The translations under genes and the position numbers were made by a program. A stretch of DNA of 35,615 nucleotides from Bacteroidales bacterium (GTDB taxonomy: Bacteria > Bacteroidota > Bacteroidia > Bacteroidales > WCHB1-69). Within the stretch, counting starts at the first letter, position 1, and each line of letters starts with the position of its first letter. Location of the stretch: positions 1 through 35,615 of the forward strand of contig JAGCVQ010000068.1 in the NCBI GenBank assembly GCA_017962275.1, read 5' to 3'. The notes under the pieces are model-generated. The model ran no database searches. It saw only the letters and a program-made list of their open reading frames with translations, and was not told the DNA's origin. Below, piece after piece: positions 27,481 to 35,615 of this stretch.

Positions 27481-29748
27481 CTTCCTCAAATATTCATCTA
27501 TCGCCTTCGCGGCGCTCTTGCCTGCGCCCATGGCGAGGATGACCGTGGCCGCGCCGGAAACGATGTCGCCGCCGGCAAACACCCCTTCGCGGGAGGTGGT
27601 GCCAACCTCATCGGCCACAATGCAGCCGTGATTGTTGACATCCAGACCTTGCGTCGTGGTGTAAATCAGCGGGTTAGGCGAAGTGCCGATGGACATGATG
27701 ACCATGTCCGTATCCAACACAAATTCGGAACCCGGAATCTTCACCGGGCGACGGCGACCTGAATCATCCGGCTCGGTCAACTCCATTCGCACGCACTCCA
27801 TGCCGCACACCCAACCCTTTTCGTTGCCGATAATGCGCACCGGATTGGTCAGCAGTTGGAAATCGACCCCCTCTTCCTTGGCATGGTGCACCTCCTCACG
27901 ACGGGCAGGCAGCTCCTCCTCGGAACGGCGATAGACGATGTGCACCTCCGCACCCAGACGGATAGCCGTTCTTGCGGCATCCATAGCGACATTGCCGCCA
28001 CCCACCACCGCCACTTTCTTGCCGACAAAGTTCGGGGTTTCGTAATGCTCTTTGTAGGAAAACAACAGGTTGTTTCTCGTCAAAAATTCGTTGGCAGAGA
28101 CCACGCCGCACAAGTTTTCGCCCTCAATGTTCATGAAATTGGGGAATCCGGCACCCGAAGCGATGAAAACGGCGTCGTAACACCATTTGTTCATCAAATC
28201 ATCAACCGACATCGTGCGACCGATCACCACATCGCTCTCGAATCGCACCCCAAGGTTCTTGATGGTCTCGATTTCGGGCTTCACGATGTCTTTCTTCGGC
28301 AGACGGAATTCCGGAATGCCATAGACAAGTACGCCGCCGAACTCGTGAAGTGCCTCATACACGGTAACATCGTACCCCATGCAGCGCAATTCCTTGGCGC
28401 AAGTCAGGCCGGCGGGACCGCTGCCCACCACGGCCACTTTCTGTCCTTTCCGCACCGTGGGTTTCTGCACAACGTTATGGTTTTTCATCGACCAATCGCC
28501 AATGAACCGCTCCAACTTGCCGATGGCCACGGGATCTCCCTTGCGACCGAGAACGCACTTGCCTTCGCACTGGCTCTCCTGCGGGCACACGCGACCGCAC
28601 ACAGACGGCAACGCGGTATCCTCACGAATCAGCGTGGCGGCCTTGTCAAACTGGCCCTCCTTGATCATCGAAATGAAGTCGGGGATGCGGATGTGCACCG
28701 GACAACCGTTCACACACTGCGGATTTTTGCAAGTCAGACATCGGCGAGCCTCTTCCACCGCCTCTTCGGCATTGTAGCCGAAACAAACCTCCCTAAAGTT
28801 TGAACGACGCACCTCGGGCGCTTGCTCGCGCACGGGCACACGTGATTTTGGCGGAAGGGCCTCATGTGTGATACCACCGATATGACATTGGTGATTCTCT
28901 TTTAACTCCTCTTCATCCAACAACTTACGACCTTCCACATGGTCGTACATGGCCTGACGGTGCATGCACTCATCGAAATTGATGAGGGATGCATCAAATT
29001 CGGGACCATCGACGCAGGTGAACTTGGTCTGTCCGCCGATCTGCACACGACACGCGCCGCACATGCCCGTGCCATCCACCATCAGCGAGTTGAGACTCAC
29101 CACGCAGGGAATCCCTAACTCCTTGGCTTTCAATGACACAAACTTCATCATGATCATCGGGCCGATGGCTGTGATCTCATCGTAGCGGCGACCTTCCTGA
29201 TGCACCAGATGGTCCAGCATGTCGTTCACCGTGCCTTTGAACCCCATGGATCCGTCGTCGGTGGTAATATACAAATTGTTGGTAATCTTGCGGAACTGCT
29301 CAATATAGAACAGCAGCGACGCGTTGCGGGCCCCGATGATGACATCGCACTCCAGCCCGTGTTGTGACATCCACTTTACCAATGGAAAGACCGGCGCGAT
29401 GCCAACACCTCCCGCTATGAAACAATAACGCGACCGGCGCAACATGCCGATCGGGCGGTGAATGAAGGCCGAAGGGTTGCCCAACGGTCCCACCACATCA
29501 TGGAAAAAACCGCCTACCGGGAAGGAGACAATTTTCCGAGTCGAAACGCCTATCGCTTTGATAACCAAAGTGATGGTCCCATCCGGCAGAAACGTGTCGC
29601 TGACGGTTAACGGGATTCTTTCGGCGGTCTCGTTCGCTTTCACGATAACAAACTGCCCGGGCAGCACCGATTGTGCGATTTTCGGGGCTTCCACTTCCAT
29701 CAGGTAGGTATCCTGACCTAATTCTTCCTTTTTGACGATTTTATACAT
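27472..29748 (-). CDS. Fused NfnAB-like oxidoreductase (NfnA-type FAD/2Fe-2S subunit + GltD-like subunit)
   Basis: A 758-residue fusion. Residues 1-285 are PyrK/NfnA-like: FAD-binding R-I-P-L-T-V-S, NAD site A-G-G-V-G-I-A-P-V (112-120), and a 2Fe-2S loop with Asp225, C230, C233 and C245. Residues about 315-758 are NfnB/GltD-like: two cysteine clusters C337-L-T-C340-x4-C345-x3-C349 and C-G-R-V-C-P-x-E-S-Q-C-E-G-K-C, then V-V-G-S-G-P-A-G-L and V-V-G-G-G-N-V-A. NfnAB couples NADH, NADPH and ferredoxin by electron bifurcation; the fused form is common in Bacteroidetes and is often labelled glutamate synthase small subunit. There is no GltB here. The start is preceded by heptamer repeats. Confidence 0.88.
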   Translation of the reverse strand: MYKIVKKEELGQDTYLMEVEAPKIAQSVLPGQFVIVKANETAERIPLTVSDTFLPDGTITLVIKAIGVSTRKIVSFPVGGFFHDVVGPLGNPSAFIHRPIGMLRRSRYCFIAGGVGIAPVFPLVKWMSQHGLECDVIIGARNASLLFYIEQFRKITNNLYITTDDGSMGFKGTVNDMLDHLVHQEGRRYDEITAIGPMIMMKFVSLKAKELGIPCVVSLNSLMVDGTGMCGACRVQIGGQTKFTCVDGPEFDASLINFDECMHRQAMYDHVEGRKLLDEEELKENHQCHIGGITHEALPPKSRVPVREQAPEVRRSNFREVCFGYNAEEAVEEARRCLTCKNPQCVNGCPVHIRIPDFISMIKEGQFDKAATLIREDTALPSVCGRVCPQESQCEGKCVLGRKGDPVAIGKLERFIGDWSMKNHNVVQKPTVRKGQKVAVVGSGPAGLTCAKELRCMGYDVTVYEALHEFGGVLVYGIPEFRLPKKDIVKPEIETIKNLGVRFESDVVIGRTMSVDDLMNKWCYDAVFIASGAGFPNFMNIEGENLCGVVSANEFLTRNNLLFSYKEHYETPNFVGKKVAVVGGGNVAMDAARTAIRLGAEVHIVYRRSEEELPARREEVHHAKEEGVDFQLLTNPVRIIGNEKGWVCGMECVRMELTEPDDSGRRRPVKIPGSEFVLDTDMVIMSIGTSPNPLIYTTTQGLDVNNHGCIVADEVGTTSREGVFAGGDIVSGAATVILAMGAGKSAAKAIDEYLRKRQ

Positions 29749-29750
29749 TG

Positions 29751-29778
29751 GTTTACTGTTTACCGTTTACTGTTTATG
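29751..29778. repeat. Heptamer array 8: GTTTAC(T/C) x4
   Basis: Units GTTTACT, GTTTACC, GTTTACT, GTTTATG. It ends two bases upstream of the NfnAB-like start codon (29746-29748), so on the minus strand the ribosome-binding region of that gene is made of A-rich repeat units (CAGTAAA, CGGTAAA). Confidence 0.8.
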
Positions 29779-29779
29779 G

Positions 29780-29845
29780 CCCCACACTGCGGCTTGCGCC
29801 TTGTGTGGGGTTAATTGCACTTCGTGCGTTTTGTCCCTTCAGGAC
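29780..29845. repeat. Tandem small-hairpin cluster
   Basis: Three stems occur in a row: CCCCACAC (29780-29787) with GTGTGGGG (29803-29810); GCAC-TTC-GTGC (29817-29827); and GTCC-CTTCA-GGAC (29833-29845). No coding frame is present. The sequence lies between heptamer array 8 and the REP-like element, in the gap of about 210 bases between the FprA and NfnAB-like genes. Confidence 0.65.
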
Positions 29846-29870
29846 TGCTTAAGGAATATGTTCAATATTA

Positions 29871-29914
29871 CTACCCCGCCCTTCGGGCACCCCTTCTATA
29901 ATAGAAAGGGAATT
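29871..29914. repeat. Double-hairpin REP-like element, intergenic copy
   Basis: Core CTACCCCGCC (29871-29880) to GGGAATT (29908-29914). It folds as CCCG-loop-CGGG and CCCTTCT-type-loop-AGAAAGGG. It aligns along its length with the element inside vsr at 26091-26136, including the CTTCGGG centre, CACCCCT and GGGAATT end. This establishes a repeated family in the window. Confidence 0.75.
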
Positions 29915-29931
29915 GGGGTCGCTCGTTCCCT

Positions 29932-29959
29932 ATTGCCTTTTGCCTCTTGCCTTTTGGCT
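29932..29959. repeat. Heptamer array 9: (A/T/C)TTGCCT x4
   Basis: Units ATTGCCT, TTTGCCT, CTTGCCT, TTTGGCT. It ends inside the stop codon of the FprA gene (29958-29960). Same heptamer as arrays 1, 6 and 7. Confidence 0.85.
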
Positions 29960-31160
29960 ATTTAAGAGAACCAACAATCGCATCCGCCAACGCTTCCAGC
30001 TCCGCCCGTTGCGTCTCTTTCATCGCGGATTTGAAGGTGATGGCCGGTTCCAAAACGGTTGTGTTCTTCATTTCGCCGAGGATGGATTTGACGGCGTTGC
30101 CGGAGACAGGCGCCCATGAACCGTTCTCAATCACGATGAAGGTGCGATTCTGCAACAGATGTGCCTTGATGTCAAGCAGATAGTTCTCCATCGGGGGGTA
30201 GAGACCGCCGTTGTAGGTCGGGGCGACAAGCACGATGTGGCTGCAACGGAAAGAGTCTGACACCAAGTAAGATACGTGCGTGGCGGCGGCATCGTACATG
30301 CGCACGTTGCGACAGCCTTTGTCGGCAAGCAGTCCGGACAGAACCGTGGCCACGGATTCGGTATGACCGTACATGGAACCGTAAATAACCACCACTTCCT
30401 TGTCTTCGGGCTCGTAGCGGCTCCATTTGTCGTACTTCTCCACAAACTTGTCGAAATCCTTGCGCCAAATGGGACCGTGAAGCGGGCAGACCATCTCGAT
30501 GTCGAGCGTGGCGGCCTTCTTCAACAGATTCTGCACCTGCATACCATACTTTCCTACAATATTAGTATAATAGCGACGGGCCTCGTACATCCATTCGCGG
30601 TCGAAGTTCACCTCGTCGGCGTAAAGATTGCCGCCGAGGGCACCGAACGTGCCGAACGCATCAGCGGAGAAAAGCACCTTGTCGGTGGTGTCGTAAGAGA
30701 CCAGCACCTCGGGCCAATGCACCATCTGCGCCCCCACAAACTGCAGCGTATGTTTACCGGCATTCAGCGTATCTCCCTCTTTAACAATCTGGAATTGAAC
30801 ATTTTCCGAAATATCCATAAACTGCTTCATCAGGCGGGAGGCCTGCAAGCTGCACACGATGACGGCATTCGGCCAACGCACCAGCACCTCCTGCAAAGAG
30901 GCCAAATGGTCGGGCTCCACATGATGGACAACGATGTAGTCCAATGCACGTCCACCCAACACGGCGGTCAGATTCTCCAAAAATTGCGCCCCAACAGCCT
31001 GATCGACTGTGTCCAAAAGCACCGTTTTCTCGTCGGTCAGGACGAAAGAATTGTAAGAAGTGCCGCTCGGGATGGGCATCATGTTCTCAAAAAGGGCCAG
31101 TCTTCTGTCAGACGCGCCGACATACCATAAATCACTCGAAATTTGTCTTGATGTATTCAT
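29958..31160 (-). CDS. fprA: FprA-type diiron flavoprotein (A-type flavoprotein)
   Basis: A 400-residue soluble enzyme that reduces O2 to water or NO to N2O. The N-terminal metallo-beta-lactamase-like domain has the diiron motif H80-x-E82-x-D84-H85 (H-V-E-P-D-H), later H in A-Q-M-V-H-W-P, D in S-A-D-A-F and H in C-P-L-H-G-P. The C-terminal flavodoxin domain begins near V-V-V-I-Y-G-S-M-Y-G-H-T-E. Electron donors in this family are rubredoxin and related NADH-linked systems; a rubredoxin gene lies 2.5 kb away and an NfnAB-like gene is directly downstream on the same strand. The ATG at 31160 gives M-N-T-S-R-Q; the longer frame crosses the promoter. Confidence 0.95.
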   Translation of the reverse strand: MNTSRQISSDLWYVGASDRRLALFENMMPIPSGTSYNSFVLTDEKTVLLDTVDQAVGAQFLENLTAVLGGRALDYIVVHHVEPDHLASLQEVLVRWPNAVIVCSLQASRLMKQFMDISENVQFQIVKEGDTLNAGKHTLQFVGAQMVHWPEVLVSYDTTDKVLFSADAFGTFGALGGNLYADEVNFDREWMYEARRYYTNIVGKYGMQVQNLLKKAATLDIEMVCPLHGPIWRKDFDKFVEKYDKWSRYEPEDKEVVVIYGSMYGHTESVATVLSGLLADKGCRNVRMYDAAATHVSYLVSDSFRCSHIVLVAPTYNGGLYPPMENYLLDIKAHLLQNRTFIVIENGSWAPVSGNAVKSILGEMKNTTVLEPAITFKSAMKETQRAELEALADAIVGSLK

Positions 31161-31215
31161 TTTTATGATAACTAATTGTCTTATAAAACTTTTGTACGGT
31201 TCAGAAACCGAAGCG

Positions 31216-31223
31216 CAAAAATA
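31216..31223 (-). promoter_or_regulatory. -7 box upstream of fprA
   Basis: The minus strand reads TATTTTTG, 55 bases before the fprA start. The TTG nearest upstream is 15 bases away, shorter than typical, so the -33 half is uncertain. It is one of a back-to-back pair with the box at 31293-31300 in the divergent 188-base gap. Confidence 0.5.
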
Positions 31224-31292
31224 CAAAAAACCACGTTACAAGAAGAAAATTTAAATATCTGATTTGAGATGGGGATTTATTTATTTTTTTTG

Positions 31293-31300
31293 TATTTTTG
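31293..31300 (+). promoter_or_regulatory. -7 box upstream of the C10 protease
   Basis: TATTTTTG, 48 bases before the ATG at 31349. A TTG is present at 31264-31266 but 26 bases upstream, so it is not a clean match. Confidence 0.5.
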
Positions 31301-31348
31301 CGGGCTATAATATTAATTGGAATAATTATAAATAAAATTCTATAAAGT

Positions 31349-33625
31349 ATGAAAAAATTTACCCTGTTAGCATCATTACTGATGTTCATTACCTTGAGCT
31401 ACGCGGTGAATGTTGTCCCCGTAGGAGATGCCATGCAAGCATCGAGAAACTTCCTTATCGAGCGTGTGGGTGCCACTAAGGCCAACCAGCTGGAACTGAC
31501 CCTGGCGAACACCGAATATTCCGCCGAAGGCGTTCCGGTGACCTACCGTTTCAACGTTGGCGAGAAAGGCTTCATTGTTGTCTCCGCCACCGATCTGGCC
31601 AGCCCCGTGCTCGCCTTCTCCTTGGAAAGCAACTTCAAGGAAGGCACCGGCGCCGACCTCTACATGGAGAACTACAAAGAGCAGTTGTCCTTCCTGACCC
31701 AAAACCCCGAAGCGGCACTGTCCAGCAGCAAAGCCTGGAACCATTATCTGGCTTCCGACTTCCAGCCCTACACCCCCGCCAAGGGTACTCCTTGCGTGGA
31801 GCCGCTGGTAACCACTCGCTGGACCCAGGAAATCTACTACAACGCGATGTGTCCCACCAACCCGCTGAGCAGTTATTCTTATGACGGCCGTTCCGTGGTG
31901 GGCTGCGTTGCCCTAACCATGGCCAACATCCTCTATTATTACCGCTACCCGGAACACGGCTACGGTGTCGTCACTTACATTCCCAGAGAATATAACGATG
32001 ATTATTCCGAGGTGATCTACACCTACCCGAGACAGACAGTGAACTACAGCCAAGCCACCTACGACTACGACGCCATGTGCAATCAGTTGAGTGCATACGA
32101 TGGCGAACTGGCCAAACTGATCTATCACAGTGGTGTGTCCGTGCGCATGAATTATGGCCACGAGGGTTCCGGCTCCCAATCAGCATACGCTTTATCAGCC
32201 CTTCAGGATCACTACTTCTTCTCCAACAATGCACAATTCCGCTCTGTGAGCGACTTTGTTGACAACCAACAATGGATTGATTTGGCGAAAGGCGAACTCG
32301 ACGCCCATCGTCCGCTCTTCTTCTCCGGTCAAAGCGCCTCCGCCGGTGGCCACGCCTGGATTGTTGATGGCTACATCACCGTCAACGACATCACCTATTT
32401 CCACGTGAACTGGGGATGGGCTGGCACCGACAACGGCTACTACCAAATCGGCAACATGATGTCCTCCAGCAGCGGCAACTTCAACGTTGCAGGAACCAAC
32501 ACCATGATGACCTCTTTGATGCCCGACAGCGCTGCCATCGAGAAACCCGCAGTGAGCTCCAAACGCGTCACCGCCAGCTTCGGTACCATCAGCGACGGTG
32601 CCGGCAACATGAAATATGCCCAAAACTCCAACCGCAGATGGGTTCTCGCTTGCCCCAACGCTACTGGCTACAGATTCCAATTCTCCAAGCTGAAAGTGAA
32701 AGCCGGCGACAAGGTCAAGATCTACAACGGCGGCACTGAGGCTTCTGGCGTTAAGCAAGAGTTCAGCGGCGAATATCTCATGGCCGCCTGCAGCGATTAC
32801 TCTCCCCTGGGCGATGGCATCCACGCTGATTACGTCGGCGAACCCCTTCCCGGCGCCATCACCGTCAATGCTGACAGCGTGCTCGTGGTCTTCACCTCCA
32901 CCGCCACCTCTGAAACCGACTACGGCTTCGTGCTCGACTATCAAGTGACCGGCTTCAATAAAACCGGATGCTCCGACATGACCCTCACGGATGGCTATGC
33001 CCTGCTGACCGACAAACCCAACAACGCCACGGGCAATGACACCTACGTCGCTGAAAATGTCTGCGAATACACGCTGAACCTGCGCTTCACCAACCAACTG
33101 GTGTGCGCTTTCCGCAAATTCGATCTGAAACAGGGCGACTTCGTGGATATCTACAACCAGACCAGCGCAGCCGGCAGCAGCAAAAAACTGATCGCCCATT
33201 TCGACGCTGATAACCTCCCCTCACAAGTTTACACCTTCGACGTCCCGACGTTCAACTACGCTGGATCTCCCATCTCCAGATTCATCATCCGTTTCGCCTC
33301 CGACAACAAAGACCAAGGCACCGGTTTCGAATTTGAATATTACGCCAAGAACACCGGCATCAGCCAGTTCGACAATGTGGAAGTCAACCTCTACCCGAAT
33401 CCCGCTACTTCTTACGTCAACGTGGAAGTTGCTTCCGACGAGGCTCAGCAATTCAACGCCAAGGTGGTGGACATGATGGGCAAGACCGTTTATGAGGACC
33501 AATTCAACCACAACGGTGGTTCCGAAATGTATCAGATTCCGGTGAACTCCTTCGCCAAGGGCGTTTACTTCCTCCATCTGAACAGCGCCAACGGCAACCA
33601 CGTTCAGAAATTCATCGTGGAGTAA
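31349..33625 (+). CDS. Secreted C10 cysteine protease with type IX sorting domain
   Basis: A 758-residue exported protease of the streptopain (C10) family. After the signal peptide (about 1-19), residues 25-140 form a Spi-type propeptide that includes a G-F-I-V-V-S-A-T-D strand. The catalytic core has Cys186 in V-V-G-C-V-A-L-T-M-A, His335 in G-G-H-A-W-I-V-D-G-Y and H-V-N-W-G-W-A-G-x-D-N-G-Y-Y around 355. Two CUB-like domains follow at about 415-535 and 545-665. Residues 680-758 form the type IX secretion C-terminal signal: L-Y-P-N-P-A, then V-V-D-M-M-G-K-T-V and G-V-Y-F-L-H-L. It is probably released to the cell surface and processed. Confidence 0.93.
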   Translation: MKKFTLLASLLMFITLSYAVNVVPVGDAMQASRNFLIERVGATKANQLELTLANTEYSAEGVPVTYRFNVGEKGFIVVSATDLASPVLAFSLESNFKEGTGADLYMENYKEQLSFLTQNPEAALSSSKAWNHYLASDFQPYTPAKGTPCVEPLVTTRWTQEIYYNAMCPTNPLSSYSYDGRSVVGCVALTMANILYYYRYPEHGYGVVTYIPREYNDDYSEVIYTYPRQTVNYSQATYDYDAMCNQLSAYDGELAKLIYHSGVSVRMNYGHEGSGSQSAYALSALQDHYFFSNNAQFRSVSDFVDNQQWIDLAKGELDAHRPLFFSGQSASAGGHAWIVDGYITVNDITYFHVNWGWAGTDNGYYQIGNMMSSSSGNFNVAGTNTMMTSLMPDSAAIEKPAVSSKRVTASFGTISDGAGNMKYAQNSNRRWVLACPNATGYRFQFSKLKVKAGDKVKIYNGGTEASGVKQEFSGEYLMAACSDYSPLGDGIHADYVGEPLPGAITVNADSVLVVFTSTATSETDYGFVLDYQVTGFNKTGCSDMTLTDGYALLTDKPNNATGNDTYVAENVCEYTLNLRFTNQLVCAFRKFDLKQGDFVDIYNQTSAAGSSKKLIAHFDADNLPSQVYTFDVPTFNYAGSPISRFIIRFASDNKDQGTGFEFEYYAKNTGISQFDNVEVNLYPNPATSYVNVEVASDEAQQFNAKVVDMMGKTVYEDQFNHNGGSEMYQIPVNSFAKGVYFLHLNSANGNHVQKFIVE

Positions 33626-33644
33626 TACAATAGTATATATAACA

Positions 33645-33673
33645 AAAGGCGGCCTGAAAAGACCGCCTTTTTT
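33645..33673. terminator. Bidirectional intrinsic terminator
   Basis: Stem AAAGGCGG (33645-33652) with CCGCCTTT (33663-33670) around a 10-base loop, followed by T's to 33673. It lies 20 bases after the C10 protease stop. The minus strand has a T-run on the other side, so it can also end transcription from the rubredoxin gene, whose stop is at 33701. Confidence 0.9.
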
Positions 33674-33700
33674 GTTGCTCAAAACAAGAATAACCGAAGG

Positions 33701-33859
33701 CTATTTCTTAGAAAAATTGGATTTATCCACGCCGCAGATCGGGCAGGTCCAGTTGAAGGGGAGATCTTCGAATGCGGTGCCGGGGGCGATACCGTTGTCA
33801 GGATCGCCAACCTCGGGATCATACGTGTAACCGCACATGTCACAGGTGTACTTTTCCAT
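33701..33859 (-). CDS. Rubredoxin
   Basis: A 52-residue iron protein. It has the two Cys pairs that hold a single iron: C6-D-M-C9-G-Y near the start and C39-P-I-C42-G near the end, with the [15 protein letters not shown] and F-E-D-L-P sequence between them. It starts M-E-K-Y-T-C. It is a small electron carrier that commonly donates to FprA-type flavoproteins. It lies downstream of gapA on the same strand, with 117 bases of mostly repeat between them, and shares a bidirectional terminator with the C10 protease. Confidence 0.95.
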   Translation of the reverse strand: MEKYTCDMCGYTYDPEVGDPDNGIAPGTAFEDLPFNWTCPICGVDKSNFSKK

Positions 33860-33910
33860 AATTCAAGAATTTAATGGTGAATTTGTTATTATTTTGAGTT
33901 TATATGTATT

Positions 33911-33973
33911 GGCTGTTAGCTATTAGCTGTTGGCCAAAAGCCAATGGCCAACAGCTAACAGCCAATGGCCAAA
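33911..33973. repeat. Heptamer array 10: inverted-orientation GGCTGTT / GGCCAA(A/T/C)
   Basis: Nine contiguous units: GGCTGTT, AGCTATT, AGCTGTT, then GGCCAAA, AGCCAAT, GGCCAAC, AGCTAAC, AGCCAAT, GGCCAAA. The first three are the reverse-complement type of the last ones, so the array switches orientation near its middle and could form a hairpin. It ends two bases before the gapA stop codon (33976-33978). Confidence 0.88.
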
Positions 33974-33975
33974 AA

Positions 33976-34995
<1,020 letters not shown>

Positions 34996-35027
34996 CTATT
35001 TACTTTAAGTGTATTTCAAAAAACGGG

Positions 35028-35035
35028 CAAAGATA
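35028..35035 (-). promoter_or_regulatory. -7 box upstream of gapA
   Basis: The minus strand reads TATCTTTG, 38 bases before the gapA start. No TTG is at the usual distance upstream. Confidence 0.5.
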
Positions 35036-35068
35036 CAATTTTTTTCGGTTAGGCGGTTTTTTGTTTTT

Positions 35069-35103
35069 GGCTGTTGGCTATTAGCTGTTAGCTTTTGGCT
35101 ATT
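35069..35103. repeat. Heptamer array 11: GGCT(G/A)TT / AGCTGTT x5
   Basis: Units GGCTGTT, GGCTATT, AGCTGTT, AGCTTTT, GGCTATT. It has the same unit type as the first three of array 10, about 1.1 kb away, and lies at the upstream edge of the next gene's promoter. Confidence 0.85.
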
Positions 35104-35105
35104 AA

Positions 35106-35136
35106 TTGGTTCGTAAATATATTTTTCATATTTTTG
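35106..35136 (+). promoter_or_regulatory. Bacteroidetes promoter of the FISUMP lipoprotein
   Basis: TTG at 35106-35108, a 20-base spacer and TATTTTTG at 35129-35136, within the accepted TTG-N19-21-TAnnTTTG pattern. The TTG directly follows heptamer array 11. The leader to the ATG at 35220 is about 75 bases and shows no clear structure. Confidence 0.7.
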
Positions 35137-35219
35137 CCACCACAAAACCACGTAAGGTTGGAATGTTGTAAGTACATTTTAGTGTACACCTTTTGTGAAA
35201 TTTCAAAATTCAACCAATT

Positions 35220-35615
35220 ATGAGAAAAAACATATTGTTTATAACATTTTTAATGCTTTCCGTGCTGTTCTTTAATTGCAATCGTGAGAATGAACAGCAA
35301 AACGACCAGCCGAATGAACAACAAAACATCATTCCCAATGCGGTATATGATATGGACGGCAACAGTTATGATGCGGTGCGTATCGGCAAACAGGTGTGGA
35401 TGAAGACCAATTTACGCACAAAACATTTTCTAGACGGAAAAGCAATACCGATGGGAACGGATTTCAGCAATACTAAACCATATTATTATGAGCCGAGAGC
35501 CATACAAGTCGCAGGAAGTGTAACCGAACAAGTCCCAGGATATAATTATAAAACCTACGGGTTGTACTACAATTGGTTGGCAGTGATTGATGAAAGAGGA
35601 TTGTGCCCTACGGGT
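35220..35615 (+). CDS. FISUMP-domain lipoprotein (3' end beyond window)
   Basis: The first 132 residues of a lipoprotein, open to the window edge. Signal peptide M-R-K-N-I-L-F-I-T-F-L-M-L-S-V-L with lipobox F-F-N-C (Cys20). A Q/N/E-rich spacer follows (about 22-36). The fold that begins near residue 42 has D-M-D-G-N-S-Y-D-A-V-R-I-G-K-Q-V-W-M-K-T-N-L and Y-G-L-Y-Y-N-W-L-A-V-I, the pattern of the Fibrobacter succinogenes major paralogous (FISUMP) domain, common in Bacteroidetes surface lipoproteins. Its function is unknown. Confidence 0.82.
   Translation, partial: MRKNILFITFLMLSVLFFNCNRENEQQNDQPNEQQNIIPNAVYDMDGNSYDAVRIGKQVWMKTNLRTKHFLDGKAIPMGTDFSNTKPYYYEPRAIQVAGSVTEQVPGYNYKTYGLYYNWLAVIDERGLCPTG

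Overview
The window looks like chromosomal DNA from a member of the Bacteroidales, probably an anaerobe; the exact genus cannot be told from sequence alone. The evidence is: many starts preceded by the Bacteroidetes sigma -7 box TAnnTTTG (three with a TTG about 19-20 bases upstream); a secreted C10 protease ending in a type IX secretion sorting domain; lipoproteins with Bacteroidetes-style lipoboxes; a FISUMP-type lipoprotein; and an anaerobe's electron-transfer set (FprA, rubredoxin, fused NfnAB-type enzyme). No rRNA, tRNA, integrase, transposase or CRISPR array was seen.

Layout. 1-2971: MerR-like regulator and smpB (minus), then folA, a DUF4468-like secreted protein and an MbnP-like lipoprotein (plus). 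3012-4799: an AT-rich two-gene unit, a winged-helix regulator overlapping a minimal nucleotidyltransferase, resembling AbiE-type toxin-antitoxin/abortive-infection pairs. 4872-16066 is almost all minus strand: a small secreted protein, gcvP, a tandem-repeat intergenic region, an OmpA lipoprotein with mutY, an apparent operon of a flavin oxidoreductase, a DUF4340 protein, ribD and a YigZ-like protein, and tatD with a small outer-membrane barrel. 16197-20227: a MATE transporter, a secreted nitroreductase/flavin-reductase fusion and a ThrE-type exporter. 20280-23104: an AT-rich restriction-modification island (XRE controller, C5-cytosine methylase, EcoRII-like endonuclease) with twin operator dyads around the controller promoter. 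23109-27402: small housekeeping genes, a Nudix-DUF4298 fusion and a Vsr endonuclease carrying an in-frame repeat element. 27472-34989: NfnAB-like fusion, FprA, C10 protease, rubredoxin (52 codons) and gapA. The last gene is cut by the window end.

Functional links. An EcoRII-like methylase would create m5C that deaminates to T:G mismatches, and Vsr is the enzyme family that repairs these; both are here, about 2.7 kb apart. NfnAB-like enzyme, rubredoxin and FprA together suggest a route from NAD(P)H to O2 or NO reduction.

The most striking non-genic signal is a set of eleven intergenic arrays of degenerate 7-base repeats, each with its own heptamer, lying against stop codons, start codons or promoters. 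Two other palindromic families and a double-hairpin element also recur; one copy of the last sits inside the vsr coding frame.
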